From: Rhodococcus sp. 14-1411-2a
Lineage (GTDB): Bacteria > Actinomycetota > Actinomycetes > Mycobacteriales > Mycobacteriaceae
DNA: 64,000 nt
Direction of reading: 5' to 3'
Assembly (NCBI RefSeq): GCF_002259485.1
Contig: NZ_NPGA01000011.1
Location: 124,001-188,000 of the forward strand
A program made the translations under genes and the position numbers. The first letter of the stretch is position 1. Each line of letters begins with the position of its first letter. Positions 52,856-60,912 of this stretch are shown piece by piece. Below the pieces are notes generated by a model that worked only from the letters and a program-made list of their open reading frames with translations, searched no databases and was not told the origin of the DNA.

Positions 52856-53851
52856 CTACTGGGCAGAGGACTCGGCGAAGGTGGTATCTCCGACGAGGCT
52901 TTCGGCGTTGGACTTGTCCACCAATGCGGTGCCGGCGTCGACGAAGGATTCGACGCTGTCGCCATTGGCTACGGCAATCGCTGTCTGTACTGCCTTTTGA
53001 CCCTCGCTGCCCGGATCGTTCGAGGCCGTGGCCACATACTGGTCTCCGTCGGCGATGGCCTTCACTGCCTCCATCAGACCGTCGACACCGAACACCTTGA
53101 CATCGGTGCGGTTGTTCTCCTGAAGAACTTGCAGTGCACCGAGAGCCATGTCGTCGTTGTGCGCATAGACGGCCTTGACGTCCGGGTTCGCCTGGAGCAG
53201 ATCCTGCATGGCGGTCACCGCTTCGGACCTGATGTAGTTCGCGTACGGACCTTCGACAATGGTGATGTTCGATGCGGCATCTGCGGCGGCGTGGAAGCCG
53301 TCGCTTCGGTCCTTCGCGACGGTTCCGCCTGCGTCGCCTTGTATTTCGATGACCTTGCCGCCTGCTTGGCCGAGTGTCTCAACCATGGCTTCACCGACGA
53401 GCTGGCCCATCGCCTTGTTGTCGCGCCCGACGAACGACTCCGCTCCCGAGTCGATCGGGCGGTCGACGGTTACGACCTTGACACCTGCTGCCTCGGCTGC
53501 GGCGAGCGCCGGCGCGATGCCTTTGGGGTCGACCGGGTTGATGATCAGGACGTTGATCCCGCGGGTGATGAGGTCCTGGACGTCGTTGTTCTGTTTGGTC
53601 ACATCGCCGTTGGCATCGACGTTGAGCAGCTCGTTGCCCTGTGCCTGTGCCTCGGCGGTCGCTGCATCGGTGAGCGAGACGTAGAAGGGGCTCTGCTGGG
53701 TTGCCTGACTGAACCCGATCTTGGCCTTGGCACCTTCGGGCAGAGAATTGGTTGCGGTCGAGCTGCCGTCACCGGGTGTGGAGCATCCTGCGATGACGAC
53801 GGTCGCGAGGGCAACCAGCCCGGCCGACTTCATTGTCGTGGCGAGTTTCAT
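52856..53851 (-). CDS. Ribose-type ABC transporter substrate-binding lipoprotein
   Basis: 331 residues with a lipoprotein signal (SAGLVALATVVIAGC) and the periplasmic-binding-protein fold of the ribose class. Features include GFSQATQQSPFYVSL, LIINPVDPKGIAPALAAAE, VDRPIDSGAESFVGRDN and HNDDMALGALQ, which bind the sugar ring in relatives. It is the first gene of the operon. AAGGA is 5 nt before the ATG. It delivers substrate to the permease. Confidence 0.93.
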   Translation of the reverse strand: MKLATTMKSAGLVALATVVIAGCSTPGDGSSTATNSLPEGAKAKIGFSQATQQSPFYVSLTDAATAEAQAQGNELLNVDANGDVTKQNNDVQDLITRGINVLIINPVDPKGIAPALAAAEAAGVKVVTVDRPIDSGAESFVGRDNKAMGQLVGEAMVETLGQAGGKVIEIQGDAGGTVAKDRSDGFHAAADAASNITIVEGPYANYIRSEAVTAMQDLLQANPDVKAVYAHNDDMALGALQVLQENNRTDVKVFGVDGLMEAVKAIADGDQYVATASNDPGSEGQKAVQTAIAVANGDSVESFVDAGTALVDKSNAESLVGDTTFAESSAQ

Positions 53852-53893
53852 GGGGTCCTTCCGAAAAAGTGGGGCCGAAGTGGGGCGGACTCA

Positions 53894-53923
53894 AACGTAG
53901 GCAGTGACTCGGGTCACGGTCAA
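53894..53923 (-). promoter_or_regulatory. Promoter of the sugar ABC operon (TTGACC-n18-TACGTT)
   Basis: On the minus strand TTGACC (53918-53923) and TACGTT (53894-53899) are separated by 18 bp, giving a good sigma-A-type promoter about 40 bp before the binding-protein ATG. The spacer holds the inverted repeat GTGAC-n4-GTCAC, so a repressor there would block RNA polymerase. Confidence 0.55.
53904..53917. promoter_or_regulatory. Inverted repeat GTGAC-n4-GTCAC between -35 and -10
   Basis: A perfect 5+5 bp inverted repeat inside the promoter spacer of the sugar operon. A likely operator. Confidence 0.5.
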
Positions 53924-53938
53924 CACTTGAGCGCAATT

Positions 53939-53954
53939 ATGCTCATATGAGCAT
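53939..53954. promoter_or_regulatory. 16-bp palindrome ATGCTCATATGAGCAT upstream of the sugar operon
   Basis: A perfect 16-bp palindrome 15 bp before the -35 box. A further TGAGC at 53928-53932 forms TGAGC-n8-GCTCA with its left arm, suggesting tandem sites for the SorC regulator, perhaps as an activator. The divergent pirin gene begins at 54011. Confidence 0.6.
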
Positions 53955-54010
53955 GCGGGGGACCGGCGACCCACCGGAATGCCAGGTTCACCGTCCGCGT
54001 TGAGGACATC

Positions 54011-54745
54011 ATGACGTTGAAACCCCAGGTCAACCGCATTGTGAGCGCACAGCGGCATCACTGGTGGAACGAATGGCTCGACTCCAAACAGTCCTTCCCC
54101 GCCACCGGCAATTACGACCTGGCGGCGAACGCGCACGGGCTGCTGATGCTGCACAACGAGGACACCGTCTTTCCCGGGGAAGGCTTCGACTCGCACGAGC
54201 ACCGGAACATGGAGATCCTCACGTGGGTACTCGAGGGCACGCTCGCGCACACCGATTCCGAGGGCCATTCCGGGCTGATCCGCCCCGGGCTGATTCAAAG
54301 AATGAGTGCGGGCACCGGCATTCGCCACACCGAACGCAATGCGTCGAGCCTGACCAGCCGCGACAAGCTACGCGTCGTACAGATGTGGATCCCGCCGGAT
54401 GCCGACGGACGAGTGCCCTGGTACGACGAACTGGACATGCGCGACGAGTTGGCATCCGGCGAGCTGGTCTGTGTGGCATCGGGAATGCCGGGCAGAAGTG
54501 GAATACACATCGGCAATCGCTTCGCGGCACTGCACGTTGCGCGGCTCCGGCCCGGACAGTCCATCACCGTTCCCGACGCGCCGTTCGGTCACGTCTTCGT
54601 CGCCGACGGTTCAGCGATGTTCGAGGACATCGGCGAGCTCGCCCAGGGTGACGCGGTGCGACTGACCTCCACCGGCGGACACCGTGTGACAGCATCGACC
54701 GCGAGCGAAATCATGATCTGGGAAATGCACGCCACCTTCGCCTGA
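54011..54745 (+). CDS. Pirin-family protein, copy 2
   Basis: 244 residues. It is closely related to copy 1 at 44.2 kb (same LxWVLxGTLxHxDSxGHSG pattern and QRMSAGTGI). The metal ligands are kept: His-x-His in SHEHRNMEIL, His in LAHTD, Glu in RHTERN. GAGG lies 7 nt before the ATG. It is followed after 13 nt by an alpha/beta hydrolase and probably shares its transcript. Confidence 0.9.
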   Translation: MTLKPQVNRIVSAQRHHWWNEWLDSKQSFPATGNYDLAANAHGLLMLHNEDTVFPGEGFDSHEHRNMEILTWVLEGTLAHTDSEGHSGLIRPGLIQRMSAGTGIRHTERNASSLTSRDKLRVVQMWIPPDADGRVPWYDELDMRDELASGELVCVASGMPGRSGIHIGNRFAALHVARLRPGQSITVPDAPFGHVFVADGSAMFEDIGELAQGDAVRLTSTGGHRVTASTASEIMIWEMHATFA

Positions 54746-54758
54746 GGGAGTGTCGACC

Positions 54759-55568
54759 ATGCCGACCGTCATCACCGACGATGCCGTCACCCTGAACTAT
54801 CTGGACGAGGGCACGGGCCCGGCCGTGGTGCTCATTGCCGGTTTCTGCGCGCCCGCGACGACGTGGGTGCTGCAGCAGAAAGCGTTGGTGGACGCCGGGT
54901 ATCGCGTTCTGGCGCTCGATCGACGAGGACACGGTGCCTCGGAGGCACCGACCCACGGGGCGTCCATGGAGCGGCACGGACGCGACGTGGCGAGCTTCTT
55001 GTCCGAGGTGGGCGTCGACGAGGCCGTCTTGATCGGCGGCTCCATGGGGGCGAGCACCATCTGGTCGTACATCTCGCAATTCGGCACCGAGCACGTACGA
55101 GCCGTCGTATCGGTGGATCAGACGCCGAAGATGGTGAACACCTCCGACTGGAAGAACGGCTTCTACGGTCTCACCGAGGACAACCGAACGACATTCTTCG
55201 ACAACGGAATACCTGATACCGGACACGGCCTGCCCAAGTGGAAGTCCGTGCCGTCGCTCCTGAAGCTCGTGCTCGCGCTACGTGCGGTTCCGAAGATGGC
55301 GTCGCCCGATACCCCGCCGATGCAGGCTCTGCTCGCAGACCACGCTGCCCGAGATTGGCGCGCGACCATCGCAGCAACGGATCGGCCGCACCTGATGGTC
55401 GCCGGGCGTGAGAGTCAGTTCTGGCCCGCTGCACACGCTTCCGAGTCCGTGGCAGGCAACTCACATGGCCGATCGGTAGTGCTGGACAAATGCGGCCACG
55501 CCGCGAACATGGACCGACCGAACGAATTCAACACGGCAATGCTGGAGTTCCTCGACTCGATCGAGTGA
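54759..55568 (+). CDS. Alpha/beta hydrolase
   Basis: 269 residues. The nucleophile elbow is GGSMGAS (near residue 96), oxyanion-side sequence LIAGFCAPATTW, the DRRGHGAS loop, and His in KCGHAANMDRP. The ATG at 54759 has GAGGGAG 8 nt upstream; a GTG at 54750 would overlap that site. It may hydrolyse an ester or act on a product of the pirin's ring chemistry; this is inference from linkage. Confidence 0.88.
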   Translation: MPTVITDDAVTLNYLDEGTGPAVVLIAGFCAPATTWVLQQKALVDAGYRVLALDRRGHGASEAPTHGASMERHGRDVASFLSEVGVDEAVLIGGSMGASTIWSYISQFGTEHVRAVVSVDQTPKMVNTSDWKNGFYGLTEDNRTTFFDNGIPDTGHGLPKWKSVPSLLKLVLALRAVPKMASPDTPPMQALLADHAARDWRATIAATDRPHLMVAGRESQFWPAAHASESVAGNSHGRSVVLDKCGHAANMDRPNEFNTAMLEFLDSIE

Positions 55569-55570
55569 GG

Positions 55571-56005
55571 TCACGCGTGCGGGTGGCCGCCCAATGCCTC
55601 CGCGCACGCAACAAGATTGCGATGCAGCACTTCCCGCTCCTGCGCGGAGAGCGATTCGATCATGGTGCGTTCCACGTCTGCGACGGCGGCCGACGCTTGT
55701 CGTAGGCGTTCGATTCCCCGAGCCGTCACGTGCAGGCGTTGGTCTCGACCGGCACCTTCGATCTCCACCAAACCATCGCGCGTCAGCCCGGCCAGCAGCT
55801 GATGGGTTGCCTGCCGGCTGACGAACACCGCGCGGGCGAGCTCTGCGTTGGACAGCCCCGGCTTGTGTGCGAGGAGTTCGAGGCTCGAATACTGCGAGAC
55901 CGTGATGTCGAGTTCGCGGAGGCGGTCGTCCATCGCCGAACGCAGTGCGGAGGTGGCCCGCTTGAGGGCGTAACCGATCGAGGTGTCGAGGTCCACTTGA
56001 CTCAT
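55571..56005 (-). CDS. MarR-family regulator, copy 2
   Basis: 144 residues from the ATG at 56005. The winged helix includes LSNAELARAVFVSRQATHQLLAGLTRDGLV. It is different in sequence from copy 1. The start lies at the edge of an inverted repeat, and a second repeat is 27 bp away, so it should regulate itself and the divergent VOC gene. It converges with the hydrolase after 2 nt. Confidence 0.88.
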   Translation of the reverse strand: MSQVDLDTSIGYALKRATSALRSAMDDRLRELDITVSQYSSLELLAHKPGLSNAELARAVFVSRQATHQLLAGLTRDGLVEIEGAGRDQRLHVTARGIERLRQASAAVADVERTMIESLSAQEREVLHRNLVACAEALGGHPHA

Positions 56006-56020
56006 GTCAACATCTTGACA
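56005..56020. promoter_or_regulatory. MarR-type operator (TGTCAA-n4-TTGACA)
   Basis: A perfect 6+6 bp inverted repeat that begins at the start codon of MarR copy 2. With the next repeat it shares the core GTCAA-n4-TTGAC. Confidence 0.7.
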
Positions 56021-56031
56021 TAAATTCCATT

Positions 56032-56047
56032 CGTCAAGAACTTGACG
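56032..56047. promoter_or_regulatory. MarR-type operator (CGTCAAG-AA-CTTGACG)
   Basis: A perfect 7+7 bp inverted repeat just upstream of the VOC gene (ATG at 56069). Centre-to-centre spacing from the first operator is 27 bp. Confidence 0.7.
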
Positions 56048-56068
56048 ACCACCTCGAAAGGACCCCAC

Positions 56069-56440
56069 ATGACCACGGCTACCGTTTCCGGACCGAGCTT
56101 CCTCTCTCTGCAAGTACGCGACCTCGCCGTCAGCGCAGACTTCTACGAAAGCCTGCTCGGCTTGGTCCGCGCTCCCCAGGCACCCCCCGGCGCGGTGGTG
56201 TTCACGACCTCACCCATCCCGTTCGCCGTCCGAAACCCATCTCCCGGAACCGATCTCGACAGCGGGCAGGCCGGACTGGGGGTAGCCCTGTGGCTCTCCT
56301 GCGACGACGCCGAGGCGTTGCACGCGTCACTGGTCGCCGCCGACGTGCCCATCCTGACAGCACCCTTCGACGGCCCCTTCGGTAAGACCTTCGTCCTCTC
56401 CGACCCGGACGGATACGCGGTGACCGTGCACAGCAGCTAG
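56069..56440 (+). CDS. VOC-family glyoxalase-like protein, copy 2
   Basis: 123 residues, one VOC module pair (LSLQVRDLAVSADFYESLLG, LSCDDAEALHASLVAADV, GKTFVLSDPDGYAVTVHSS). Some VOC metal ligands are replaced by hydrophobic or amide residues, typical of resistance-type or binding VOC proteins. AAGGA precedes the ATG. MarR operators lie immediately upstream. Confidence 0.87.
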   Translation: MTTATVSGPSFLSLQVRDLAVSADFYESLLGLVRAPQAPPGAVVFTTSPIPFAVRNPSPGTDLDSGQAGLGVALWLSCDDAEALHASLVAADVPILTAPFDGPFGKTFVLSDPDGYAVTVHSS

Positions 56441-56458
56441 TTCCGAAAAAACTATTGC

Positions 56459-56468
56459 GAAATATTTC
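56459..56468. promoter_or_regulatory. GAAATATTTC palindrome upstream of the wHTH gene
   Basis: A perfect 10-bp palindrome directly before the -10 box of the wHTH gene. It may be its operator. Confidence 0.35.
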
Positions 56469-56476
56469 TTTCGGGT

Positions 56477-56482
56477 TATGGT
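56477..56482 (+). promoter_or_regulatory. -10 box (TATGGT) for leaderless wHTH mRNA
   Basis: TATGGT ends 6 nt before the ATG at 56489. The spacing matches other leaderless starts in this window. Confidence 0.5.
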
Positions 56483-56488
56483 TGTCGT

Positions 56489-57076
56489 ATGACCCCACCA
56501 CCTCCGGATCGGACGCCACGGAAGCTGACGGACATGTCCGAGCTGAAGGCGCTGACGCATCCCATCCGGCTGCGACTGCTCTATGCGTTGCGCGCCAACA
56601 AGTCGATGACAGCGACCCAGCTCGGCGATCTGGTGGACGAGTCACCCGCCTCGGTGAGCTATCACCTACGGAAACTCGCCGAGCACGGGTTCGTGAAGGA
56701 GGTCGAGAACGGATCGGACAAACGTCAGCGCTGGTGGTCGGAGGCCAACGAGGGAGGGTTCAGCTGGTCCGAGAACGACTTCTCGGACTCACCCGAATCG
56801 TTGTCGGTTGCCAAGGCATCCATGGATTCATGGCTGGCACACCAATGGTCACGTCTGCACGACTTCGGCCGAACCTCGGAATCATGGGGCCAGGACTGGG
56901 TAAACGCGGCATTCAGCAGCGACGACGTTCTGCGGCTCACTGCGGAGGAAACGAAGACCATGGGCACGGAGATGCGCGCCGTTATCGACAAGTGGCGTCG
57001 ACGTGGGGAAACCGCGACCTCGGGGGAGCGCGAACACGTCATGGTTCTGATGCACGGATTCCCCACGACACCATAG
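56489..57076 (+). CDS. ArsR-like winged helix-turn-helix regulator
   Basis: 195 residues. The winged helix (about 20-90) reads LKALTHPIRLRLLYALRANK, QLGDLVDESPASVSYHLRKL. The C-terminal region is long, rich in Trp (RWWSE, WLAHQWSRLHDFG), and lacks visible ArsR metal Cys motifs. It is likely a sensor of another ligand. A 70-residue gene follows after 8 nt. Confidence 0.87.
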   Translation: MTPPPPDRTPRKLTDMSELKALTHPIRLRLLYALRANKSMTATQLGDLVDESPASVSYHLRKLAEHGFVKEVENGSDKRQRWWSEANEGGFSWSENDFSDSPESLSVAKASMDSWLAHQWSRLHDFGRTSESWGQDWVNAAFSSDDVLRLTAEETKTMGTEMRAVIDKWRRRGETATSGEREHVMVLMHGFPTTP

Positions 57077-57084
57077 GAGCTGGC

Positions 57085-57297
57085 ATGTATCCGTTCGATC
57101 CGCACACGTACCTGTTCATCGCCCGGCACGATCGCGAGTTGCATGCGCTTCGAGCCGAGCGCCGCAGACTGGCTGCCGCCCAGAAACGCCTGCGCCGCGA
57201 CGAACTTCGCGTTCAGCGCGCATGGGACCAGTTGACGGCGTCGCTCGCCGATGTCTCCATGTCCGAGCGAAGGGTGCTCGAGCTGATTCATCGGTGA
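57085..57297 (+). CDS. 70-residue charged coiled-coil protein after the wHTH gene
   Basis: The frame starts at an ATG with AGGAG 5-6 nt upstream, overlapping the regulator's stop region. The product is about 50% charged; residues 15-60 (RELHALRAERRRLAAAQKRL) form a predicted helix suited to coiled-coil pairing. It lies 8 nt after the regulator and is probably co-transcribed. It could bind the regulator or another partner. I do not recognise it. Confidence 0.65.
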   Translation: MYPFDPHTYLFIARHDRELHALRAERRRLAAAQKRLRRDELRVQRAWDQLTASLADVSMSERRVLELIHR

Positions 57298-57309
57298 GGA
57301 ATGCTGCCA

Positions 57310-58251
57310 CTACTTCGCGGCAGCCCGCTTGGCGAGTACCTTCGAGATTCCCAGCTGCGCAGCGACGATGATGCCGCCCACGATCGCGCCGATGATCGCC
57401 GACGCGAGGGTGTTGACGATCCATGCCAGCACTCCGCCGATGCCGGCCACGCCGCGCACTGCGTCCTCGCCGTGGTGCACGAGTTCGTAGATCGGATGGA
57501 ATCCGAGCTCGTCGATACCGACGAGCAGGATGTGTCCGCCGACCCACAGCATCGCCGCGGTGCCGACGACCGAGAGCACCGACATGACCTTCGGCATGCC
57601 CTTGACCAGGCCTCGGCCGAACTTCTCCACGAATCCGGTGGAGCCGTCGGCCAGTTTCAGACCGATGTCGTCCATCTTCACGATGAGCGCAACGACTCCG
57701 TACACGACGATCGTGATGACAACGGCGACAACCGCCAGGATGATCAGGCGGCTCCAAAAATCCTCTGCAGCAATGGTGTCGAGCGCGATGACCATGATCT
57801 CGGCGGACAGAATCAGATCGGTGCGCACTGCGCCGGAGACAACGGTGTCCTCGTCGCGCGGCTCGTCCTCGGCTGCGGCGTGATGGTCGCCGTGGCCGAA
57901 CAGCGCGCCCCAGATCTTGTGCGCGGCCTCATAGCTGAGGTAGCAGCCGCCGAGCATCAGAATGGGTGTGAGCAGCCACGGCAGGAACTGACTGAGCAAC
58001 AAGGCGATCGGCAGAATGATCAGCAGCTTGTTGCGCAGCGAGCCCACGGCGATGCGCTTGATGATGGGCAGTTCACGTTCGGCTGCGAGACCGCGAACGT
58101 ACTGCGGCGTCACTGCTGCGTCGTCGATCACGACGCCGGCGGCCTTGGCCGTCGCCTTGCCCGTCGCCGCACCGACATCGTCGATGGACGCAGCTGCCAG
58201 ACGCGCCAGCGCTGCCACGTCGTCGAGCAGGGCTACGAGTCCGCCGGCCAT
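57310..58251 (-). CDS. DUF808 (YedI-like) membrane protein
   Basis: 313 residues from the ATG with GGAGG 6 nt upstream. Family features are GGLVALLDDVAALARLAAAS at the N-terminus, AAEDFWSRLI, and several hydrophobic helices. DUF808 proteins are predicted inner-membrane proteins with no proven function. The gene ends 13 nt from the convergent coiled-coil gene. Confidence 0.88.
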   Translation of the reverse strand: MAGGLVALLDDVAALARLAAASIDDVGAATGKATAKAAGVVIDDAAVTPQYVRGLAAERELPIIKRIAVGSLRNKLLIILPIALLLSQFLPWLLTPILMLGGCYLSYEAAHKIWGALFGHGDHHAAAEDEPRDEDTVVSGAVRTDLILSAEIMVIALDTIAAEDFWSRLIILAVVAVVITIVVYGVVALIVKMDDIGLKLADGSTGFVEKFGRGLVKGMPKVMSVLSVVGTAAMLWVGGHILLVGIDELGFHPIYELVHHGEDAVRGVAGIGGVLAWIVNTLASAIIGAIVGGIIVAAQLGISKVLAKRAAAK

Positions 58252-58284
58252 CACAAACCTCCGCGTCGATACGAGAACACCACT

Positions 58285-58306
58285 GGGCTCCTCATGATGC
58301 GAGCCC
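58285..58306 (-). terminator. Possible hairpin terminator after the OYE gene
   Basis: GGGCTC can pair with GAGCCC around a 10-nt loop, about 60 nt past the OYE stop and before the DUF808 start. There is no U-tract, so termination would be weak or the structure may have another role. Confidence 0.3.
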
Positions 58307-58366
58307 TTGGAACCCTACCGTCCGCAGGTGGTCTGTGATCGCCGTCCGGCCCCTCCTTGTCGGTGG

Positions 58367-59530
58367 CTACGCGATCTTGCGCTCCTGCTCGACCTCGACG
58401 ACCTTCGCAGGCGGCAATCCGATGCTCGGGTCATGTCCTCGGAAATTCTTCAACCACCAGCTCCAGTCCTCGGGCACCAGCGAGAACGGGTCACCATGGC
58501 CGAGCTCGCGTGCAGCCCACACCGGCCAGTGCGGGTTGGCCAGCGCCGGACGACCGAGCAACACCACATCGATCTTGCCGTCGCGGATCACAGCGTCCGC
58601 ATTCTCCGGAACGCCCAGATTCCAGCTGCACGTCACCGGGATATCCAGCTCACGCTTGACCCGCGCGGCGCGCTCGACCATGAACCCCATGTCGCCGAAC
58701 GGTGGGTCCACCATGTCGTCGGTGTTGAAGCCGAGGCTGACATCCGCCATGTCGAGCCCGTGTTCCTTCATCCATCCGATGGCGATCATGGATTCGTCGA
58801 ACTGAACTCCGTCGGGGTGATGGTCGTCCGAGCCCAATCGCATGGTGAGCGGGTACTTCTCGGGCCACACCTCACGCACCGCGTCGAGTGCCTCGAGGTG
58901 GAACCGGGCCCGGTTCTCCAGGCTCCCGCCGTACTGGTCGGTGCGCTGGTTCGCCAGCGGGGAGAAGAAGCTGGCACCGAGATAACCATGGGCGTAGTGC
59001 ATTTCGAGCCACTCGTATCCGGCTTCCGCAGCACGAACAGCTGCGTCGGCGTAGCTCTGATGGATCGCCTTGATCTCGGGCACGGTGAGTTCGTGGACGG
59101 GGAACGAGTGGTCGCCGCCGTAGGGAATCGCCGACGGCGCAACGCACTCCCATCCGTCGGGATGGTCTGCCGGAAGCTGGTGTCCGCCCTGCCACGGTGG
59201 CACTTCACTGCCCTTGCGTCCGGTGTGTCCCAGTTGAATCGCGGGGACCGAGCCCATCTGCTTGATCATCGCCGTCACGCGAGCGTGACCCTCGATCTGA
59301 TCGTCGTCGTAGATCCCGGCGCATCCGGGAGTGGTGCGTCCGTCGGGCGTGATCGCAACCTGCTCCGGGAACACCATCCCGAAGCCGCCTGCCGCACGCG
59401 CACCGAGGTACATGAGGTGGAAGTCGTTCATCTTCCCGTCGACGGCGCGGTACATCGTCATCGGCGACATGGCGATGCGGTTTCGAAGCGTGACGCCTTT
59501 GAGCGTGAACGGACTGAAGAGATCGGGCAT
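58367..59530 (-). CDS. Old-yellow-enzyme family oxidoreductase
   Basis: 387 residues, an FMN TIM barrel. The active-site and FMN segments are present: LRNRIAMSPMTMY, the AIQLGHTGRKGS loop, LEMHYAHGYL, GASFFSPLANQRTDQYGGSL and VLLGRPALANP. It is of the YqjM/XenA class, reducing activated alkenes or related electrophiles with NAD(P)H. It is monocistronic. Confidence 0.92.
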   Translation of the reverse strand: MPDLFSPFTLKGVTLRNRIAMSPMTMYRAVDGKMNDFHLMYLGARAAGGFGMVFPEQVAITPDGRTTPGCAGIYDDDQIEGHARVTAMIKQMGSVPAIQLGHTGRKGSEVPPWQGGHQLPADHPDGWECVAPSAIPYGGDHSFPVHELTVPEIKAIHQSYADAAVRAAEAGYEWLEMHYAHGYLGASFFSPLANQRTDQYGGSLENRARFHLEALDAVREVWPEKYPLTMRLGSDDHHPDGVQFDESMIAIGWMKEHGLDMADVSLGFNTDDMVDPPFGDMGFMVERAARVKRELDIPVTCSWNLGVPENADAVIRDGKIDVVLLGRPALANPHWPVWAARELGHGDPFSLVPEDWSWWLKNFRGHDPSIGLPPAKVVEVEQERKIA

Positions 59531-59644
59531 GGCAGTGGTCCTTTCCTCGGTAGAACCACCTCATCACCTGGCACGTTTCGACCGACTACACCGGTGGTGC
59601 AACTCGGTGACGGTTTTCTCACCGTCCAACTCACCCGAGTGTGA

Positions 59645-59680
59645 GGGCCGGTGTGCGGCTTCCTGTACGCACACCGGTCC
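59645..59680 (-). terminator. Strong hairpin after the aminotransferase operon
   Basis: A 13-bp stem (59645-59657 with 59668-59680, one G-U pair) and a 10-nt loop, beginning 12 nt after the aminotransferase stop on the minus strand. It lacks a U-tract, as many actinobacterial terminators do. Confidence 0.6.
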
Positions 59681-59691
59681 ACGGTCGATCT

Positions 59692-60912
59692 TCACTGCCG
59701 GTACGAGCTCATGAAGTTGCCCAGCCGCTCGAGCGCCGTTGCGAGATCGTCCACGTTGGGCAGGGTCACCAGTCGGAAGTGATCGGGCACATCCCAATTG
59801 AAGGCGCGGCCGTGGCTGACGAGGATCTTCTCGGATTCGAGGAGGTCGAGTACGAATTTCTCGTCGTCGACGATCCCGAATCGGTCGGTGTCGAGTTTCG
59901 GGAACATGTACAGCGCACCCGCGGCCTGGACACAGCTGATTCCGTCGATCGAGTTGAGCATGCGATGCGCCAGGTCACGCTGCGCGGTCAGCCTGCCCGC
60001 CGGAAGCAGCAGATCCTCGATCGACTGCCTACCGCCGAGCGCTGTCTGTATTGCATGTTGCGCCGGCACATTCGCGCACATGCGCATGTTGGACAGCAGC
60101 GTGATGCCCTCGATGAAACTCGCCGCGCGTCGACGCGGGCCGGTGATCGCCAGCCATCCGGCACGAAATCCGCACACCCGGTACGCCTTCGACAGACCCG
60201 AATAAGTCAGGCACAGAATGTCTTTCCCGGTCAGAGTGGCGAGGTTCGTCATCACCGACCCGTCGTAGACGACCTTCTCGTAGATCTCGTCGGCGAGGAG
60301 AATCAGATCGTGCTCCCGCGCCAGGTCGACGAATCGCTGCAGTACCTCCCGTGAGTACACGGCGCCGGTCGGATTGTTCGGGTTGATGACCACGATCGCG
60401 CGGGTACGGGGGGTGATCTTGGCTTCGAGGTCCTCGAAGTCCGGAGCCCAGTCCTGGCTTTCGTCGGCCAGATAGTGGACGGGTACGCCGCCAGCAAGGG
60501 CCACCGAACCGGTCCACAGCGGATAGTCGGGCGACGGGATCAGGATTTCGTCTTCAGGGTTGCACAGCGCCTGCATCGTCATGGTGATCAATTCCGATAC
60601 CCCGTTGCCGAGGTAGACGTCGCCGACGTCGAGATCGGTCAGGCCTTTGGTCTGGTAGTACTGGACCACCGCGGTGCGGGCGGAGAACAGGCCCCGGGAA
60701 TCCGAATAGCCCTGTGCGGTAGGAAGGTTGCGGATCATCGCCATCATGATCTCGTCCGGTGCCTCGAAACCGAACGGGGCAGGATTACCGACGTTGAGTC
60801 GCAGGATCGTGTGGCCCTGCTCCTCGAGTTCTTCGGTCTTGTCCAGAATGCGTCCACGAATGTCGTAGCGCACTTGTCCGAGCTTGCGCGCCTGATCGAT
60901 CGATTTCGTCAT
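59692..60912 (-). CDS. Alanine-type PLP-dependent aminotransferase
   Basis: 406 residues, fold-type I. The PLP Lys is in SGLSKAYRVCGFRAGW and the substrate/PLP segments are GYSDSRGLFSAR, VINPNNPTGAVYS and ADEIYEKV. It resembles AlaA-type aminotransferases that make alanine from pyruvate and glutamate. The ATG overlaps the exporter's stop by 4 nt (ATGA), linking synthesis and export of an amino acid. Confidence 0.92.
   Translation of the reverse strand: MTKSIDQARKLGQVRYDIRGRILDKTEELEEQGHTILRLNVGNPAPFGFEAPDEIMMAMIRNLPTAQGYSDSRGLFSARTAVVQYYQTKGLTDLDVGDVYLGNGVSELITMTMQALCNPEDEILIPSPDYPLWTGSVALAGGVPVHYLADESQDWAPDFEDLEAKITPRTRAIVVINPNNPTGAVYSREVLQRFVDLAREHDLILLADEIYEKVVYDGSVMTNLATLTGKDILCLTYSGLSKAYRVCGFRAGWLAITGPRRRAASFIEGITLLSNMRMCANVPAQHAIQTALGGRQSIEDLLLPAGRLTAQRDLAHRMLNSIDGISCVQAAGALYMFPKLDTDRFGIVDDEKFVLDLLESEKILVSHGRAFNWDVPDHFRLVTLPNVDDLATALERLGNFMSSYRQ

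Noticed and set aside
46064..53851. Lsr-type AI-2 operon
   Set aside because: SorC regulator, FGGY kinase and ABC importer fit, but the aldolase is a true deoxyribose-phosphate aldolase rather than LsrF, LsrG is absent, and a Zn-dehydrogenase is present.
58285..58306. Confident intrinsic terminator
   Set aside because: The stem is only 6 bp with a 10-nt loop and no U-tract, so it is listed at low confidence only.
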